Positions 43,160-56,011 of a stretch of DNA of 64,000 nucleotides are shown here, piece after piece. Position numbers and translations under genes: made by a program. Each line of letters opens with the position of its first letter. The first letter of the stretch is position 1. This DNA is from Prorocentrum cordatum (taxonomy: Eukaryota > Sar > Dinophyceae > Prorocentrales > Prorocentraceae): NCBI GenBank assembly GCA_963575745.1, contig CAUYUJ010008535.1:376774-440773 (forward strand). The letters run 5' to 3'. The notes beneath the pieces are model-generated. The model was not told where the DNA came from, did no database searches, and saw only the letters and a list, made by a program, of their open reading frames with translations.

Positions 43160-43506
43160 CTCCAAGAGACTTTTTGAACCGGGAGGACATCTTGCTCCCA
43201 TGTGCATCCCCGTGGAACGTGGATCCGAAAGCCTTTTCGCCCAGCACTTCAGATGTGAAGGTTGAGCGGGGCTTTCATCGATCCGATCGGTTCAAACCAA
43301 TCACTGTCACGAGCGACGAGCAGGTCGACCATGCAGCATCGGGGGTACCCCTTGCCCCCTCTGCCCCTGACCTGGTGTACCTGGTGAGCGACGTACATGC
43401 AAAAATGGGGAATCCTCTTCGCCGACTTTTGCTTGCAAGCTGCCCGCATAAGATCGCGCGTGAACGCCTTTCGTTACACAGCCTGCCGTTTTCGCAGCCT
43501 GCGTGA
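43160..43506 (+). CDS. Hypothetical open frame, possible exon
   Basis: One forward frame ends at TGA 43504-43506 and reads protein-like through VDPKAFSPSTSDVKVERGFH, then SDRFKPITVTSDEQVDH and LVYLVSDVHAKMGNPLRRLL. Base composition is more balanced than in neighbouring repeats. There is no recognised domain, no clear start and no splice evidence. It could be a lone exon or chance. Confidence 0.2.
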
Positions 43507-43657
43507 GTCACAGCGAGAGGCCGCGGTGATATCTCGCGTAGGACCCCTTCTGTTTTCTCGCTCATAGGCCCCTTGGCTTGCCTGCCCTATGCTGCCATCG
43601 GAAGAGCACGGGGCCTTCTCCGATGATGCCCTGTACGTTTTCGGTCGCCACTGTATG

Positions 43658-43706
43658 CAGGAGGAGGACTAGGAGGAGGAGGAGGAGGAGGAGGAGGAGG
43701 AGGAGG
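43658..43706. repeat. (GAG)n microsatellite
   Basis: About 15 GAG triplets. Confidence 0.9.
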
Positions 43707-44044
43707 ACCCAGCACGCTCGCGCGAGGCTGCCTCGGCCTCTGCCTCTGGAGGCAGACCACCTCCTTCGTCGGCGCGCCCCTGCAGGCCCTGAGCGCCGCC
43801 CCGGATGCGCCGCCTCTCCGCCACCCCCGCCTGCCGCCCCCCCCCTCCTGTTGTTTTGTTCGTCGACATCCTCGCCCTCCCCGTCCTTGGCCTCGTCACC
43901 TTCCCGCTCGCCCTCGCCGCGGCCTTCCTGCTCTTCCTTTTACCCCCCTGTTGCGCCGGCCTAGAGCCTGCGCATCCGGCTGCCGTCTGCGATCGCTCCC
44001 TCTCCTCCCTGGTCCACCCGTGCCCTCCCTCCTCCTCCACCTCT

Positions 44045-44220
44045 CGGGCCAGACGAAAGGGGGGGATAGAGAAGGGGGGGGTACGAAATCTGCTGCATGC
44101 AGCTGGTTTCGGCCCCACCGAGGGGCCGGTTCCTCGATGCACGGCGCCAGGAAAAAAAACGGCCAGGCGAGCTGATTCTCCTTTCCCCCTTTGCCATCCC
44201 CCTCTTTCGCCCAGCCCGAC
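44045..44220 (+). repeat. Family C inverted-repeat element, copy 4
   Basis: GGGCCAGACGAAAGGGGGGG at the left, CTCTTTCGCCCAGCCCGA at the right, with CATGCAGCTGGTTTCGGCC inside. Confidence 0.75.
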
Positions 44221-44839
44221 TCTCCCCCGCCCGTCCTTCGCTGTCCCTCCCGGGACGGTGCGGCTGTGAGCTGCGGCCATGTCGTTCTGGTCGGCCTGCA
44301 CTCCTGTCGGCCCCAAGCCGCTGGCCCGGGCCGGGGCGGCGGCGGCGCCCCTCGGGCGCGCAGGATGGGCTCAGGGGATTCAAACCCCGACAAGCGGAAG
44401 TCGGTCTCTCAACACGATCGCCCCCATCGCAAGCAGGGGGGGGATCGAGGAGGGGGAGTGGGGGCTGAAGTGAGGCAGAGGGAGAGGGAGGAAGAGGACG
44501 AAGGAACGGGGGAGAGGAGGAAGGAAGAGATGGCGGGAGGAGTGCCCGGAAGTGTTGGCCAAGTTGCGTGCGGCCTCCTTTCGACACCATCGAGGCTTCT
44601 GGCACCAGCGAAGCGGCCGGACGTCAACGGGCCAAAATTTACCATACCGGCGATATCGGCCGCAACGAGGTGGCAATTTTTGTTGTTGTCAATTGGCTGG
44701 ACCCCGACGCTCCTTTTTGTAGATTCCAGTCAACCCTCTCTTTCTGGACCCGGAGGTGGCCTGCTACACCAGGGACCAGGTCGACGAGCTCAACCTTGAC
44801 ATTCGTTGACGCAGCTTGAAAGATCTGTATACTCTCCTT
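44221..44839. other. No recognisable gene
   Basis: GC-rich. GGACGTCAACGGGCCAAAAT followed by TTACCATACC at 44620-44652 weakly resembles the right end of family F. Confidence 0.4.
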
Positions 44840-45345
44840 GTGCTCCGAGCGTATACGACATAGCTTTCACCGCATAGCTGACACCACTTAGCTTACACCA
44901 CGCAACCCACACCGCATATTCGGTAGCAAATCAGAGGAGCCTTGTGTCCCCTCGTAATTCTGTCTCTGGCGTCGATTAGCGTCTGGGAGTCGATGAGGTA
45001 GCGCCGATTTAGCGTCGGGTAGCGTCGATCAGCGTCGATTTAGCGTATATTAGCGTCGATTTAGCGTCGAACAGCGTCGATTCACAAGAGCCGACAAGAT
45101 GGGATGGGAGGCTCCCATGAGTTGCCACCGATCCACTTAGCTTACACCACGCAGCCCACACCGCATATACTACACAGCATTGCTTACATCATATAGCTTA
45201 CATCACATGGTTTTCGCTTCCAGTTCACACCTAGCTTACACGGCATAGCTTGCACAGCATATCCTTACACCGCATAGTGTGCACTCCCATGGTTTACATC
45301 ACGTAGCTTACATGGCATAGCTTCCATCACATAGTTTACCCCGCA
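44840..45345 (+). repeat. Degenerate ACACCGCATAGCTT tandem repeat with AGCGTCGATT block
   Basis: Imperfect units of 15-20 bp (AGCTTACACCACGCA, ACCGCATAGTGTGCAC). A block of AGCGTCGATTT units occupies 44975-45080, and CACTTAGCTTACACCACGCA occurs on both sides of it (44886 and 45136), consistent with a duplicated or split array. Confidence 0.7.
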
Positions 45346-45639
45346 TATCCCAGAAGGGCGAGGAGGACGACGATCAGGGCAAGAACCATGCTGAGGACGA
45401 GAACGACGATTACTGGTTGTCGCGTTGTTGGTCTATGACCGGGAGCCACAACCGCGCGGTGCAGCCGCAGAGTTTGCCCGATGGTCTGACACACCTTGTT
45501 GTGTCTTCACCCCGCCTCGCGGGTGTGACTGCCACCGGTGACTGGAGAGCGACTCCAGGCAGCAAGGACCCGAAAGCAGACGAGGCGAGGCGACTACGGA
45601 GATGATAACCCACCGAAGGTCATCATCCAGAAGCGAAGA
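45346..45639. other. No recognisable feature
   Basis: Unique spacer. Confidence 0.4.
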
Positions 45640-46150
45640 GACTTGATGAAGCACACCTCCGTGAAGCACGCCTCTTGTGGCCCGTCTCCGCGAAGCACGC
45701 CTTCAATGTCAAGAGGCACGCCACGATGAGATACCCCCACGATGAAGCACTCTCCGATGAAGCACTTCCCGATGATCAACTCCACGACGAAGCCGTCCAC
45801 GACAATGAAGCAATCCACGATGTATCATCTCCACGATGGAACACTCCATGAAACACTGCTTGATGAAGCGCTCTCTGGGGAAACTTTTTGGCGAAGCACT
45901 CCTCAGTGAAGCACTACTTGGTGAAGCATTCGTTTGTAAAGCATTCCTTGGTGAAGCTTCTTGTTGCAGCATTCCTGGAAATACGCTTCCACGAAGCACA
46001 CTCTCTGTGAAGGACACCTCCGATGAAACACGCCACACTGAAGCACCCTCGAAGAAGCCTACCACGATGTACCACTCACGCCACGACGAGGAGTCTTCGA
46101 TGAAGCCATCCCTGAGGAAGGCTGGCGCTATGAAGCACGCACACACACGG
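45640..46150 (+). repeat. GATGAAGCAC minisatellite
   Basis: About 25 imperfect units of 14-22 bp such as GTGAAGCACGCCTC, GATGAAGCACTCTCC and GTGAAGCACTACTTG. Confidence 0.75.
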
Positions 46151-46153
46151 TGA

Positions 46154-46154
<1 letters not shown>

Positions 46155-46235
<81 letters not shown>

Positions 46236-46236
46236 C

Positions 46237-46269
<33 letters not shown>

Positions 46270-46296
46270 ATTCTTTGTACGCGCAATAATCGTAAC

Positions 46297-46338
<42 letters not shown>

Positions 46339-46487
46339 TCTAGTTGTTGCCGTTGTGGTATGCTTATTTTTAGTAGTAGTAGCCGTATCAGTAGCAGTAG
46401 CAGCAGTAATGGTAGTGGTAGTGACAGTGGCAGCGGTTGGAGTAGTAGTAGTAGTAGTAGTAGTAGTAGGAGTAGGAGTAGGAGTAG

Positions 46488-46545
<58 letters not shown>

Positions 46546-46595
46546 CATACTAGTAGTAATATCAGTAGTACCGGTACCAGTAGCACTCGTAGTCT

Positions 46596-46626
<31 letters not shown>

Positions 46627-46657
46627 AGTAGCAGGAATATTAGTATTAGTAGTAAAG

Positions 46658-46732
<75 letters not shown>

Positions 46733-46832
46733 TCAGTCGAAGAAAAAAGTGTAGTAGTATTAGTAGTAGTCGCCGTAGTCATAGCAAAGTTAGTAGTAGT
46801 GGTAGTTGTAGTAGTAATAGTACTATTCGTAA

Positions 46833-46875
<43 letters not shown>

Positions 46876-46995
46876 TGGAGTAGTCGTAGTAGACATGAAG
46901 GTGGTGGTAGTAGTAGTAGTAGTAGTCGTCGTCGTCGTGGTAGTATGTGTAGTAGTAGTCGTAGCAGTCGTAATAGTCGTAGTAATAGTAGGCCC

Positions 46996-47030
<35 letters not shown>

Positions 47031-47037
47031 CAGTAGC

Positions 47038-47074
<37 letters not shown>

Positions 47075-47245
47075 ATAGTAGTACTACTACTCGTAGTAGT
47101 AGTAGGCCTGGTAATAGTAGTAGAAGTAGTAGTAGTAGCAGTAGTAGCAGTAGTAGTAGTAGTAGTAGTAGCAGTAGTAGTAGTAGTAGTAGTTGGAGTA
47201 GTAATAGTAGTAGTCGTAATAGTGGTAGTAGTGGTAATAGTAGTC

Positions 47246-47285
<40 letters not shown>

Positions 47286-47640
47286 CAGTAGAAGTAGAAG
47301 TAGCAGTAGCAGGAGTAGGATTAGTAGTGGTAGTCGTAGTAGTCGTAGTAGTAGTGGTCGTAGTAGTAGTCGTAGTTGCTGTGATTGTTGCTGTTGTTGT
47401 TGATGCTGTGGTAGTCGAAGTGATTGTAGCGGTCGTAGTAGCAGTATTCGTAGTAGGGGTAGTACCAGTAGTAGTTGGAGTAGCAGTAGTGTTAGTTCAT
47501 ATTGTTATGTGTTGTTGCTGTTGCTGTTGTTGCTGTTATTGTTGTGCTTGTTATTGTTGGTGCTGCTGTTGCGTCTGTTGTTGCTGTTGTTGTTGTGTTG
47601 TCGTTGGTTGTTTGGTCGTTGTACCGGTAGCAGTTACTAG
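46155..47640. repeat. AGT-rich trinucleotide array, about 1.5 kb
   Basis: AGT/TAG triplets dominate, with AGC, CGT and GGT variants, grading into GTT/GCT triplets after about 47400. The 400-codon Ser-, Val- or Thr-rich frames are artefacts. Confidence 0.95.
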
Positions 47641-47953
47641 TCGTCAGGTGAAGCATCAGCATAAGTAGTAGTACATGGACTTTTTGAGGAGCCCACGTGA
47701 GCCCACCAGGCGAACCCCTGGCTTACCCACCAGATGCGGGGCTCCAACGGGTGCCTACCAGGCGAATGCCTTGTTCACCCATTCGATTATTGAGAAGACA
47801 AGACAGGCAAGCAGCGCTTGGACCATACTCTTCGCCTCTTGGGCCTCGCTGGAACCAGTCTTGGTTGTCCCAAGGTGGCCTCTCGGGGTATGTAGCTGTT
47901 TCGGCTCAAGAGCTTTCCTGGCTCCAGCTTCGAGCTGCTCTGTCGCAGAGTGG

Positions 47954-48151
47954 CTCTAGGCCTCCCAGATGGGGTCGGAGCAGATGGGGTCCGAGGATCG
48001 CGCCGCATCGGCGATGCGTCGGCGATGCGGCTCGGTGCGGAGCGCCGACGTCGCCGATGCGTCGCCGACGCCGGCGATGCATCGCCGATGCGTCGCCGAT
48101 GCGGCGCGATCCACCGACCTCTTCTACGCGGACCCAGTCCAGGAGGCCTCT
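47954..48151. repeat. Family B palindromic element, copy 5, upstream of the ZIP gene
   Basis: CTCTAGGCCTCCCAGATGG at the left and CAGTCCAGGAGGCCTCT at the right; core of CATCGGCGATGCGTCGGC and GGCGCGATCCACC. Ends about 40 bp before the ZIP start codon, so it probably lies in the promoter or 5' leader. Confidence 0.75.
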
Positions 48152-48191
48152 GGTGGCTGGCCCCGGTCCTCGCTCGTGCGAGCGACAGGCC

Positions 48192-50428
48192 ATGGCGTCC
48201 GCGCTCGCGCGCACCCTGGCGCTCGGGCTGCTGTGCGCACCCCCCGCCCGGGGCGCCTCGTGGGAGTGGGCCGGCACGTTCGACCTCGCCGCCGGGCACT
48301 ACACGTGGTCCTGCACAAAGTCGGAGTCCGGAAGCTACGCGGACGGCTCTCGAAGAAGGAAAACCCCTTTATGAGCATAAATTGTTGGCGCTCCGCGCTG
48401 GCCCCCCCCCCCCTGGCGGCGCCTCTGGCGCTGCCCCTGGCGCGCTCCGCACGTCAGGGAAGGGGGTCAAGCGCAGATCCAAGAAGTCCGCGCGGAGCGC
48501 TGAAGGTTCACGTTAATGTTTTGCTTGCTTTCTAGGTTCCGCGAAGATCCTCGTGTATCCGCTGGCTGACTCGTCTGGTGAGTCGCTCGAAGCTGTCGAG
48601 TCGGCTGCCGAGACGGCGTGGGCGACCTCGACCGCGAAGTCTTCATATGAGGAGTTGGAGACGGGCAGTACGTACACGCTGAACTTTGATGATGAGACTT
48701 GGACCACCCATTTCATCCTTCACGTTGACACAGCTGGTGCTTACGCCGTCTTCTTCGAGCACAGTCCCTACGAGTTCGAGAATGGCTTCCACTATCTAAG
48801 ATCGGAGGGCGGCGAGGATGTAGAACCCGCTTTCGAGGAAGAGGGCGGCAATCACTCGCACGATGAGCATGAGGAGCACTGCCCGTGGGACTTGGAGTGG
48901 GAGTGGTCGGCTATCTTCCCTGTGGAGCAGGGTTGGTACGACTGGAACGCGGAGAAGGTCGACGGGGACTACGCCGACGCGCACATGAAGATTGTGATCA
49001 TGACGACTACCGAAACTGACCTCCACGACCTGGAGACACAGGCCGAAGCCTATTGGGACGCGATCACAGATTCTGACGAGGTGGACGTTGGGGAGACGAT
49101 CCCGCTCGATGTCGGCACCACGCTGCACTTCAGCCAGGAGACGTGGGCGTCGCACTTCAAGATCTACGTGCCGGCGGGCACGTCCCACATCGCGGTGTTC
49201 GCGGAGCACTTCCCGACAGAGTTCGAAGGCGCGTACCATTACCTCCGGTCCGCCAACGGCGAGGACATCGAGCCCGTGGCCGAGGAGTCGGGTGCAGGAT
49301 GCGAGAGCGCCAGCGAGAATACCGGCACCCACGACTCAAAGATTTGGGGCGAGGTAATCTTGGCCGCGTTCGTCACCGTGGTCCCAACACTGATCGGCAT
49401 CGTGCTCGTCGTGATGACGTGCATGCCCAAGCTGAAGGCCATGATGACGGGCGAGGGCGGCATCGTTGCGGTCGTTCACTCGTTTGCCTCGGGCGTGATC
49501 TTTGCGGCCGCGGTGTTCCTTCTGCTGCCAGAGGGCCTGTACCTCGTCACCGTCGGGAAGACGGAGGCGGGCGGATCCGGGATGTGGGGCGCTTCCGTCT
49601 TGGCAGGTTGGTTCTTCGCCACTGTGGTCAAGCAGGTCTGCCAGCTCGTGATAGGAGAAAGGTCGTCAAATGAGGAAAAGGTACCCATTCCGCTACCCTT
49701 CCCTCGTTATCCCCTTTTTGGGCCTCCTCGAAGGCCCTCCTCGCCACCGTTGGATTCGCCTCGAAATTCTGGTCAGAATGCACCCCGGGAGAGGTCTGGT
49801 AGTAGCGTTATCGGTACCTTTTGGTTCCCCCAGGTCGAACCTCGCCTTGCCGACCGGAAACGGGGAGGTGGACGAGGAGCCACAGAAGAGCAGGTCCACC
49901 AGCTGGCTGGTCTCCTTTCCCATCCTGTTCGGAGACATGTTCCACAACTTCTCGGACGGTCTGGTCCTCGGGGTCGCATTCAAGACGTGTGGCGCGTCCT
50001 TCGGGTGGAAGATCGCGTGGGTCACGGTCCTGCACGAGCTTCCTCAGGAGTTCTCCGACTTTGCCGTCCTGATCACAAAGGGGAGGATGGCCTGGCCCAT
50101 GGCCCTCACCCTCAACTTCATGTCTGGGCTTTCGACGGTGATCGGGGCCATCATCACTTACTCCAGCGACGTGGGCTCCGGGGTGGAGGGAGCGATCCTC
50201 GCCGCGGGCGCCGGAGTCTACCTGTACGTGGCCACGACGGAGCTCGGCCCCGCGGTGGGAGACCTGATGGGAGACCGCGCCCTCGGCTCCGTCGCGCGGC
50301 TCCTCAGCTTCGCGGTGGGCGCCGCGCTGATCGGCCTGGTGCTCCTGGACCACGAGCACTGCTACGCCCCGGTCGTGGAGGGCGAGGGCGGCGAGGCGGC
50401 GTCGGACGGCCACGCCCACGGCCACTAG
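48192..50428 (+). CDS. ZIP-family (SLC39-like) zinc/divalent metal transporter, three exons
   Basis: Exons 48192-48345, 48536-49661 and 49834-50428 join in frame to 624 residues. Residues 1-21 are a signal peptide (LALGLLCAPP core). Two related ectodomain repeats follow, at about 24-154 (starts WEWAGTF) and 173-302 (starts WEWSAIF), each with YAD, a T/S-HF-I strand, EHSPYEFE/EHFPTEFE and YLRS..GED. The His-rich linker NHSHDEHEEH (157-166) likely binds metal. Eight membrane segments lie at about 321-347, 360-384, 401-425, 452-476, 486-508, 513-536, 544-564 and 578-598. TM4 has HNFSDG and TM5 HELPQEFSDF, the ZIP metal-site signatures; the usual HExPHE second His is Gln. The tail ends HAHGH. ZIP proteins carry zinc or related metals into the cytosol. 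The start is supported by the signal peptide directly after it. The upstream family B element may affect expression. Confidence 0.9.
48346..48535 (+). other. ZIP intron 1, a family A-II introner
   Basis: 190-nt intron with a GC donor (ACG/GCTCTCGAAG) and a TTTCTAG acceptor. An in-frame TGA at 48361-48363 would end the frame if it were retained. The body is a family A-II element: TCGAAGAAGGAAAACC, TTGGCGCTCCGCGC, GGCGGCGCCTCTGGCGC, then GTCCGCGCGGAGCGCTGAAG. The junction gives YADG/SAKILVY, aligning with YADAHMKIVIM of the second ectodomain repeat, which confirms the splice sites. Confidence 0.85.
49662..49833 (+). other. ZIP intron 2, a family I introner with direct repeat at its ends
   Basis: 172-nt intron, donor AG/GTCGTC and acceptor CCCCAG/GTCGAAC. 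AGGTCG stands at both boundaries, as expected if a target duplication supplied the splice sites. Splicing changes frame correctly from exon 2 (GER) to exon 3 (SNLALPTG), and without it the ZIP TM4-TM8 frame is lost. Related sequence lies at 26588-26697. Confidence 0.8.
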
Positions 50429-52963
50429 CCACCGGGGCAGGTGGAGCACGGCGACGCCCTCGCACGAGGGAGTGGCGAGGGTGGCCTTGGCGCGGGGGCG
50501 GAACAGAGCCCGCCCCCGAGCTCTTTTTGCGGGCCAAGGGCCAATAACACCTCAAACCACATCCAACAACACCGCCAGTCCGCCGTTGCGCTGGTGCTTC
50601 TCTGCTATTTTTTATTTCGCGCTCAGGCGCATGGAGCGGCTGATGCTCGGGCGATCTCCGAGCGACGCTGCCCACGAGGGGTGAGTACTTAGAGTGGTGA
50701 TGACCGCTAGCGCTTCTGCTGGCACGTGAAGATTCTAGCATTGCGATGCAGAATACAGAGGTTAGGTGTTTTATACAGTGGATGCTTATCACAGGCTTTG
50801 CTGCACATCAGAGGAGGTGCGTTAACTCCCGATGCCATGTCTGGCATCGGTGTACGTGCGCCCATAGACGTCTCCATCACAGGGATTGCTAGCCAGCCTT
50901 GTAAACCGTCCTTTCGTGCGCAATGCTCGCACACAATTTTGTTGGTGTTTGTGCCCCTTGGCTCTTGACCATTGGGCATCACACTGCTAACCGGAGAGCT
51001 GAAAAGCGGATGCCTTTTTTGTGGCCGTGGAGCGATCGGAGGACAAATGGAAACGATGTTTGGTGGGTATTTAGGGGGCACGTAGGGAGGGGGATCTTGG
51101 AGCTTGTGAGAGCTCGTTTGGCCATCTCTGAACGGTCCCGGGGGCTCCTGCAGCCGTTTAGGGTGTTCTTAGACTTTAGACTGTCTTCGAATTGTCTGGG
51201 TGGGCGGTCTTACACTATCTCTGAGTTGTCTGGGAGCCAAGAAGTGCGATCCTGAGGGTGGATCATGGCAAGCTGCGAGTCGCCCCCCGGTGTTGCTGCT
51301 GCCAGTGTCGGCGCATGTGCACACTCGAACCCGAATGCGAAATGAGCACCATCGAATGCGAGGACAGTGTAGACGAGAACCGAAGCAGGGAGGCGACCCT
51401 AAAGCCTGCCTGTCGTTGAGAGATGGTGGCGAGGGGTTGTACGCAACAGTGTTAATCTCTAAACCTCAGCGCACGTGCTATTGTGAGCTCCTCTTTTGCA
51501 TCCTCAGTTTCGCCCTCATTCGTCCTCTTTCCTCTCCCCTCTTAGTCTCCTCTCTTCCCTGACTTCGTTTCGAAGATGCTCGACACTCTCCGCATATTGT
51601 CTTCCATTATTCAGTTCCTGCTGCTGCTGCTGTTCGTTCTCGTACTCCTCCTTCCTCATCCTCGGCTGTTTCCTCCTGCTCATCCTGCCGCCCACCCGCC
51701 ACCTCCTCCTGCTGTGCACACAGTTCCGTTCTTCCGACTGTGCATAACACGATGTGTTTCGTAATAGTGCCAGGTCGGCTATTTCACGCGTCCACCAGTA
51801 AGTAAGCAGTCAACGCAATGGGAAGGGATGGGAGGGAGGGGTAGGATATCATCTGCGGCTCGAGCTCACCAGGCTTGCCATGCCTCCGTCTTCCCACTGC
51901 TCGTGCTCGCATATGCCTTGCTACTCGCAAGTGCAAGAAAGACGGTCTGGCGAGCGGGGGTGACGCGGGAGCTGACATTCCGGAGTGCTAATTATCGGCC
52001 TGTTTGCCTTGCCACCTGCAGCTGCCCGCAGGATGCGCAGCTGGCCTCGCGTGATGGACGACGCGATCATTCGCAAGTGGCGATGCGCAGTCAAGGAGCC
52101 GCGCACCTGGATTATGCAGCCCCCTCGCGTCCTGCGTAAATGCACACTGCACGCTCACAGGTGTGCACCGCAGCTGGGTCAGTCTCCCCGCCTGTGGATT
52201 GTCCGGGCAGCCAGCGCTGAGAGATTGGGGCAGCAGAGGTATAAGCGATGCTTGTAGTGAAGGCGTTGTGGCGAGGCGTCGTGTAACAGTATACTGGGCG
52301 GGGAGGTATTCAGCTTTCGGTGGTGGAGCCAGTAACTAGGAATTGCGGGGTAGGCAAGGCACCAGTATGCTGTTCACGTGAGCGGCCTCCTGGCAAACCT
52401 TCCGACAGGTGGGACGGGGGGTGTTCTCAGAAGAATACCCCCGACCTGCCGCCCCTTCCTGTTTGCCGCCCTCGAGTTCAGTTTCTTCTGAGGCTGTGTG
52501 GCGCCTGTGTCCGTTCGGTCGCCGAGTGGGCAGCCTAACGGGTTCGATTCCGCATGTTGGTGGGAACGTTGCCCGTTTTGCCACCCAGCGGGCTCGGTCC
52601 AGGGCCCGCTCGACGGCCGAGGACGCTCGGACGCCGTGTGAGCGCAGAGGGTGTCAAGACGTTCCAAGAAAGCGCATGAAGAACGTGCAAGAGGCCAACA
52701 CGTCTGTACACACAGCAAGCGGTTATGAACATGGCCCCCCGCCTTTGCGGCCGATGACGACGAGGAGACCAAGAGAGCTCAACAGGGCCGGCCCTTTGGC
52801 GGCCTCTTTTGGCTGTCTTGGAGGTATCCGGAGGTCATTTTGGAGGGCGGCCGTCGTGGAGGGCGTGTGACTCTATAGTCCGGCAAGTGTACTTGCATGG
52901 CATTCACCCCCCGACCTCCGCCTCCGCCCCTTTGTCAAACAGCGCTGTGGAGGAAATGTCGCA
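50429..52963. other. ZIP 3' flank and intergenic sequence
   Basis: No second gene is recognised over 2.5 kb. Open frames below about 180 codons on both strands have no domain. A CTG run occurs at 51618-51630 and pyrimidine-rich sequence at 51480-51720. The transcript end of the ZIP gene is not identifiable. Confidence 0.5.
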
Positions 52964-53134
52964 TACAGTGGAAACCCATGCCAAGAAACACCTTGCTCGC
53001 CTCCAGGGTACCCTAGGTTTCTTAGGTTTTGATGATTTTGCGATGTGAAGCGTGACGTTCCTACACCAAGACTCAAGGGACGCCCTGGGGTCTCAGGGTT
53101 GGGCTTCTTGTGGAAGGTTTCTTGTGGTCGAAGC
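52964..53134. repeat. Family D inverted-repeat element, copy 4, right end decayed
   Basis: TACAGTGGAAACCCATGCC at the left, GGTTTTGATGATTTTGCGAT and CTGGGGTCTCAGGGTTGG inside; the right terminal CCTCCACTGTA is replaced after GGTTTCTTGTGGTCG. Confidence 0.7.
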
Positions 53135-53540
53135 TCAGATTTCCTTTCGGGCCTCGCCACGCCCCCTCGCCTGCCCCCCCCCCCCCTCCATTCAGAGTCG
53201 AAAGAGACACAGCCTGTTGAAGGCCCTCTTGGGGCCGTCTTGAGCGGGGAGGCCGTCGGCAGACGACTTTCTCCTCAGGTTTCCAGGAGGCCGGCGGGTT
53301 GGGCCAGGGGCGGGTGGCACTCTGTTGGCCGGGTCCAAGAGTTTTCACAAGTCCAGCACGCCAAGCGCCCTTCCGGAAGAAGACGCCTGCGGCGAGTTAC
53401 CGTCACACCATGCCTCTCTGGAATCGTCGATGTGGTCAAACGCTGGGCCAAAGCTTGGCCAAGCTATTGGATTAGGCCGCCAAGGCGTTGTGGAAACCCG
53501 TGGGGGGAACACATGAGGGGAAGATGAGGAGAAGGAATAA
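53135..53540. other. No recognisable gene
   Basis: GC-rich spacer with a C run and a short GGCCCTCTTGGGGCCGTC motif. Confidence 0.4.
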
Positions 53541-55064
<1,524 letters not shown>

Positions 55065-55129
55065 GGAGGGGGAGGAGGAGGAGGAGGAGGAGCAAGACGA
55101 TTAGTTGGCGTGTTGGGGGCATCTTTGGG

Positions 55130-55345
55130 TCGTGGCGAACCTCTTGAGTCTCTTGGAGTCCTCGTAGGCCGTGCCGGGGCCTCTAGGGATGCTCTTGGGC
55201 AGCCTTGAGAGGCCATCTTAGCCGAGGAAGGAGGCTTTCGGCGCCGTCTTGGAGGTCACTGTGGCCGTCTTGGAGGTCCTCTTGGGATCATCTTGGGGGG
55301 GAGAACTGACGGGAGATACCTCCCCCAGATCCGCTGGGTTGGCCG
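55130..55345 (+). repeat. Degenerate CTTGGAGG-GGCC short repeat
   Basis: Units such as CTCTTGGAGTCCTCG and GGCCGTCTTGGAGGTC. Confidence 0.5.
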
Positions 55346-55711
55346 TCGGGAAGAGCCGAGAGCCCATTGGGAGCTTTCAGGGAGGGTTCACATATTTCAA
55401 ACGTATATTATGGTACGGCAGGCACCCATGTAGCAAGATCTCGGGGCGTCCGAAGCTCACGCGTGTGTCTCTGTATATGTGCATGTGGAAAGTACGCAGG
55501 CGTACCATGGCACGAAACAGCGGAGCCCTTGCCGAGGACAGGGCGGCCGCTTCAACCTCTGGCAGCGCATGATGCCCAAGGCCGCCGCCGGCTTACGCGC
55601 GCGCCAGCTCGCCAGCAGCCTGTGTTCCCCGACTGCGTCTTGGGCGCATCCGCCCATCCCCCGCCCATTCCCGCCTTGCCCCTCCACGCTCCTTTCGACG
55701 GCGAGCGAGGA
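55346..55711. other. No recognisable gene
   Basis: Unique-looking sequence without a domain. Confidence 0.4.
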
Positions 55712-55890
55712 GGGGAGGTGAGAAAGAGAAGGCCCTCTCAGAAGGCGGCGGGACTTCTCGGAAGCCCTCGGGCCTTCCGAAAGGTTTTTTGTACCTTCGG
55801 GGAAGGCTCAGAGAACTTTCCCGAAGGCCCGAGGACGTCCGAGCTTTCTGAGAAGGCCCGCCCCCTCTCACTCCCCCCCGGGCGCGCCGC
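55712..55890. repeat. Family H inverted-repeat element, copy 2
   Basis: GAAGGCCCTCTCAGAAGGC at the left and CTTTCTGAGAAGGCCCGC at the right, with CTCGGGCCTTCCGAAAG and CTTTCCCGAAGGCCCGAG complementary inside. Confidence 0.65.
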
Positions 55891-56011
55891 CGATCCTTCC
55901 ATCTGCGACCGCCGCTGCGGACAGCCTGGTGGGGGCTCTCCTGTCTGCGGGTATCTTTCAACTTCGGGCCCCCCAGGGCCTCAGAAGACTGACCTGCCGG
56001 CGCCTGTACTC

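Noticed and set aside
44375-44400. GGGGATTCAAACCCC hairpin, resembling a tRNA T-arm
   Set aside because: The loop does not fit the TTCRA pattern on either strand and no other tRNA arms are present.
46150-47668. Open frames of over 400 codons rich in Ser, Val or Thr
   Set aside because: They exist in several frames and both strands because the AGT array lacks stops in those phases; the composition is purely repeat-driven.
52500-52575. GGTTCGATTCC, resembling a tRNA T-loop
   Set aside because: The T-stem does not pair and no D-arm or acceptor stem can be built around it.
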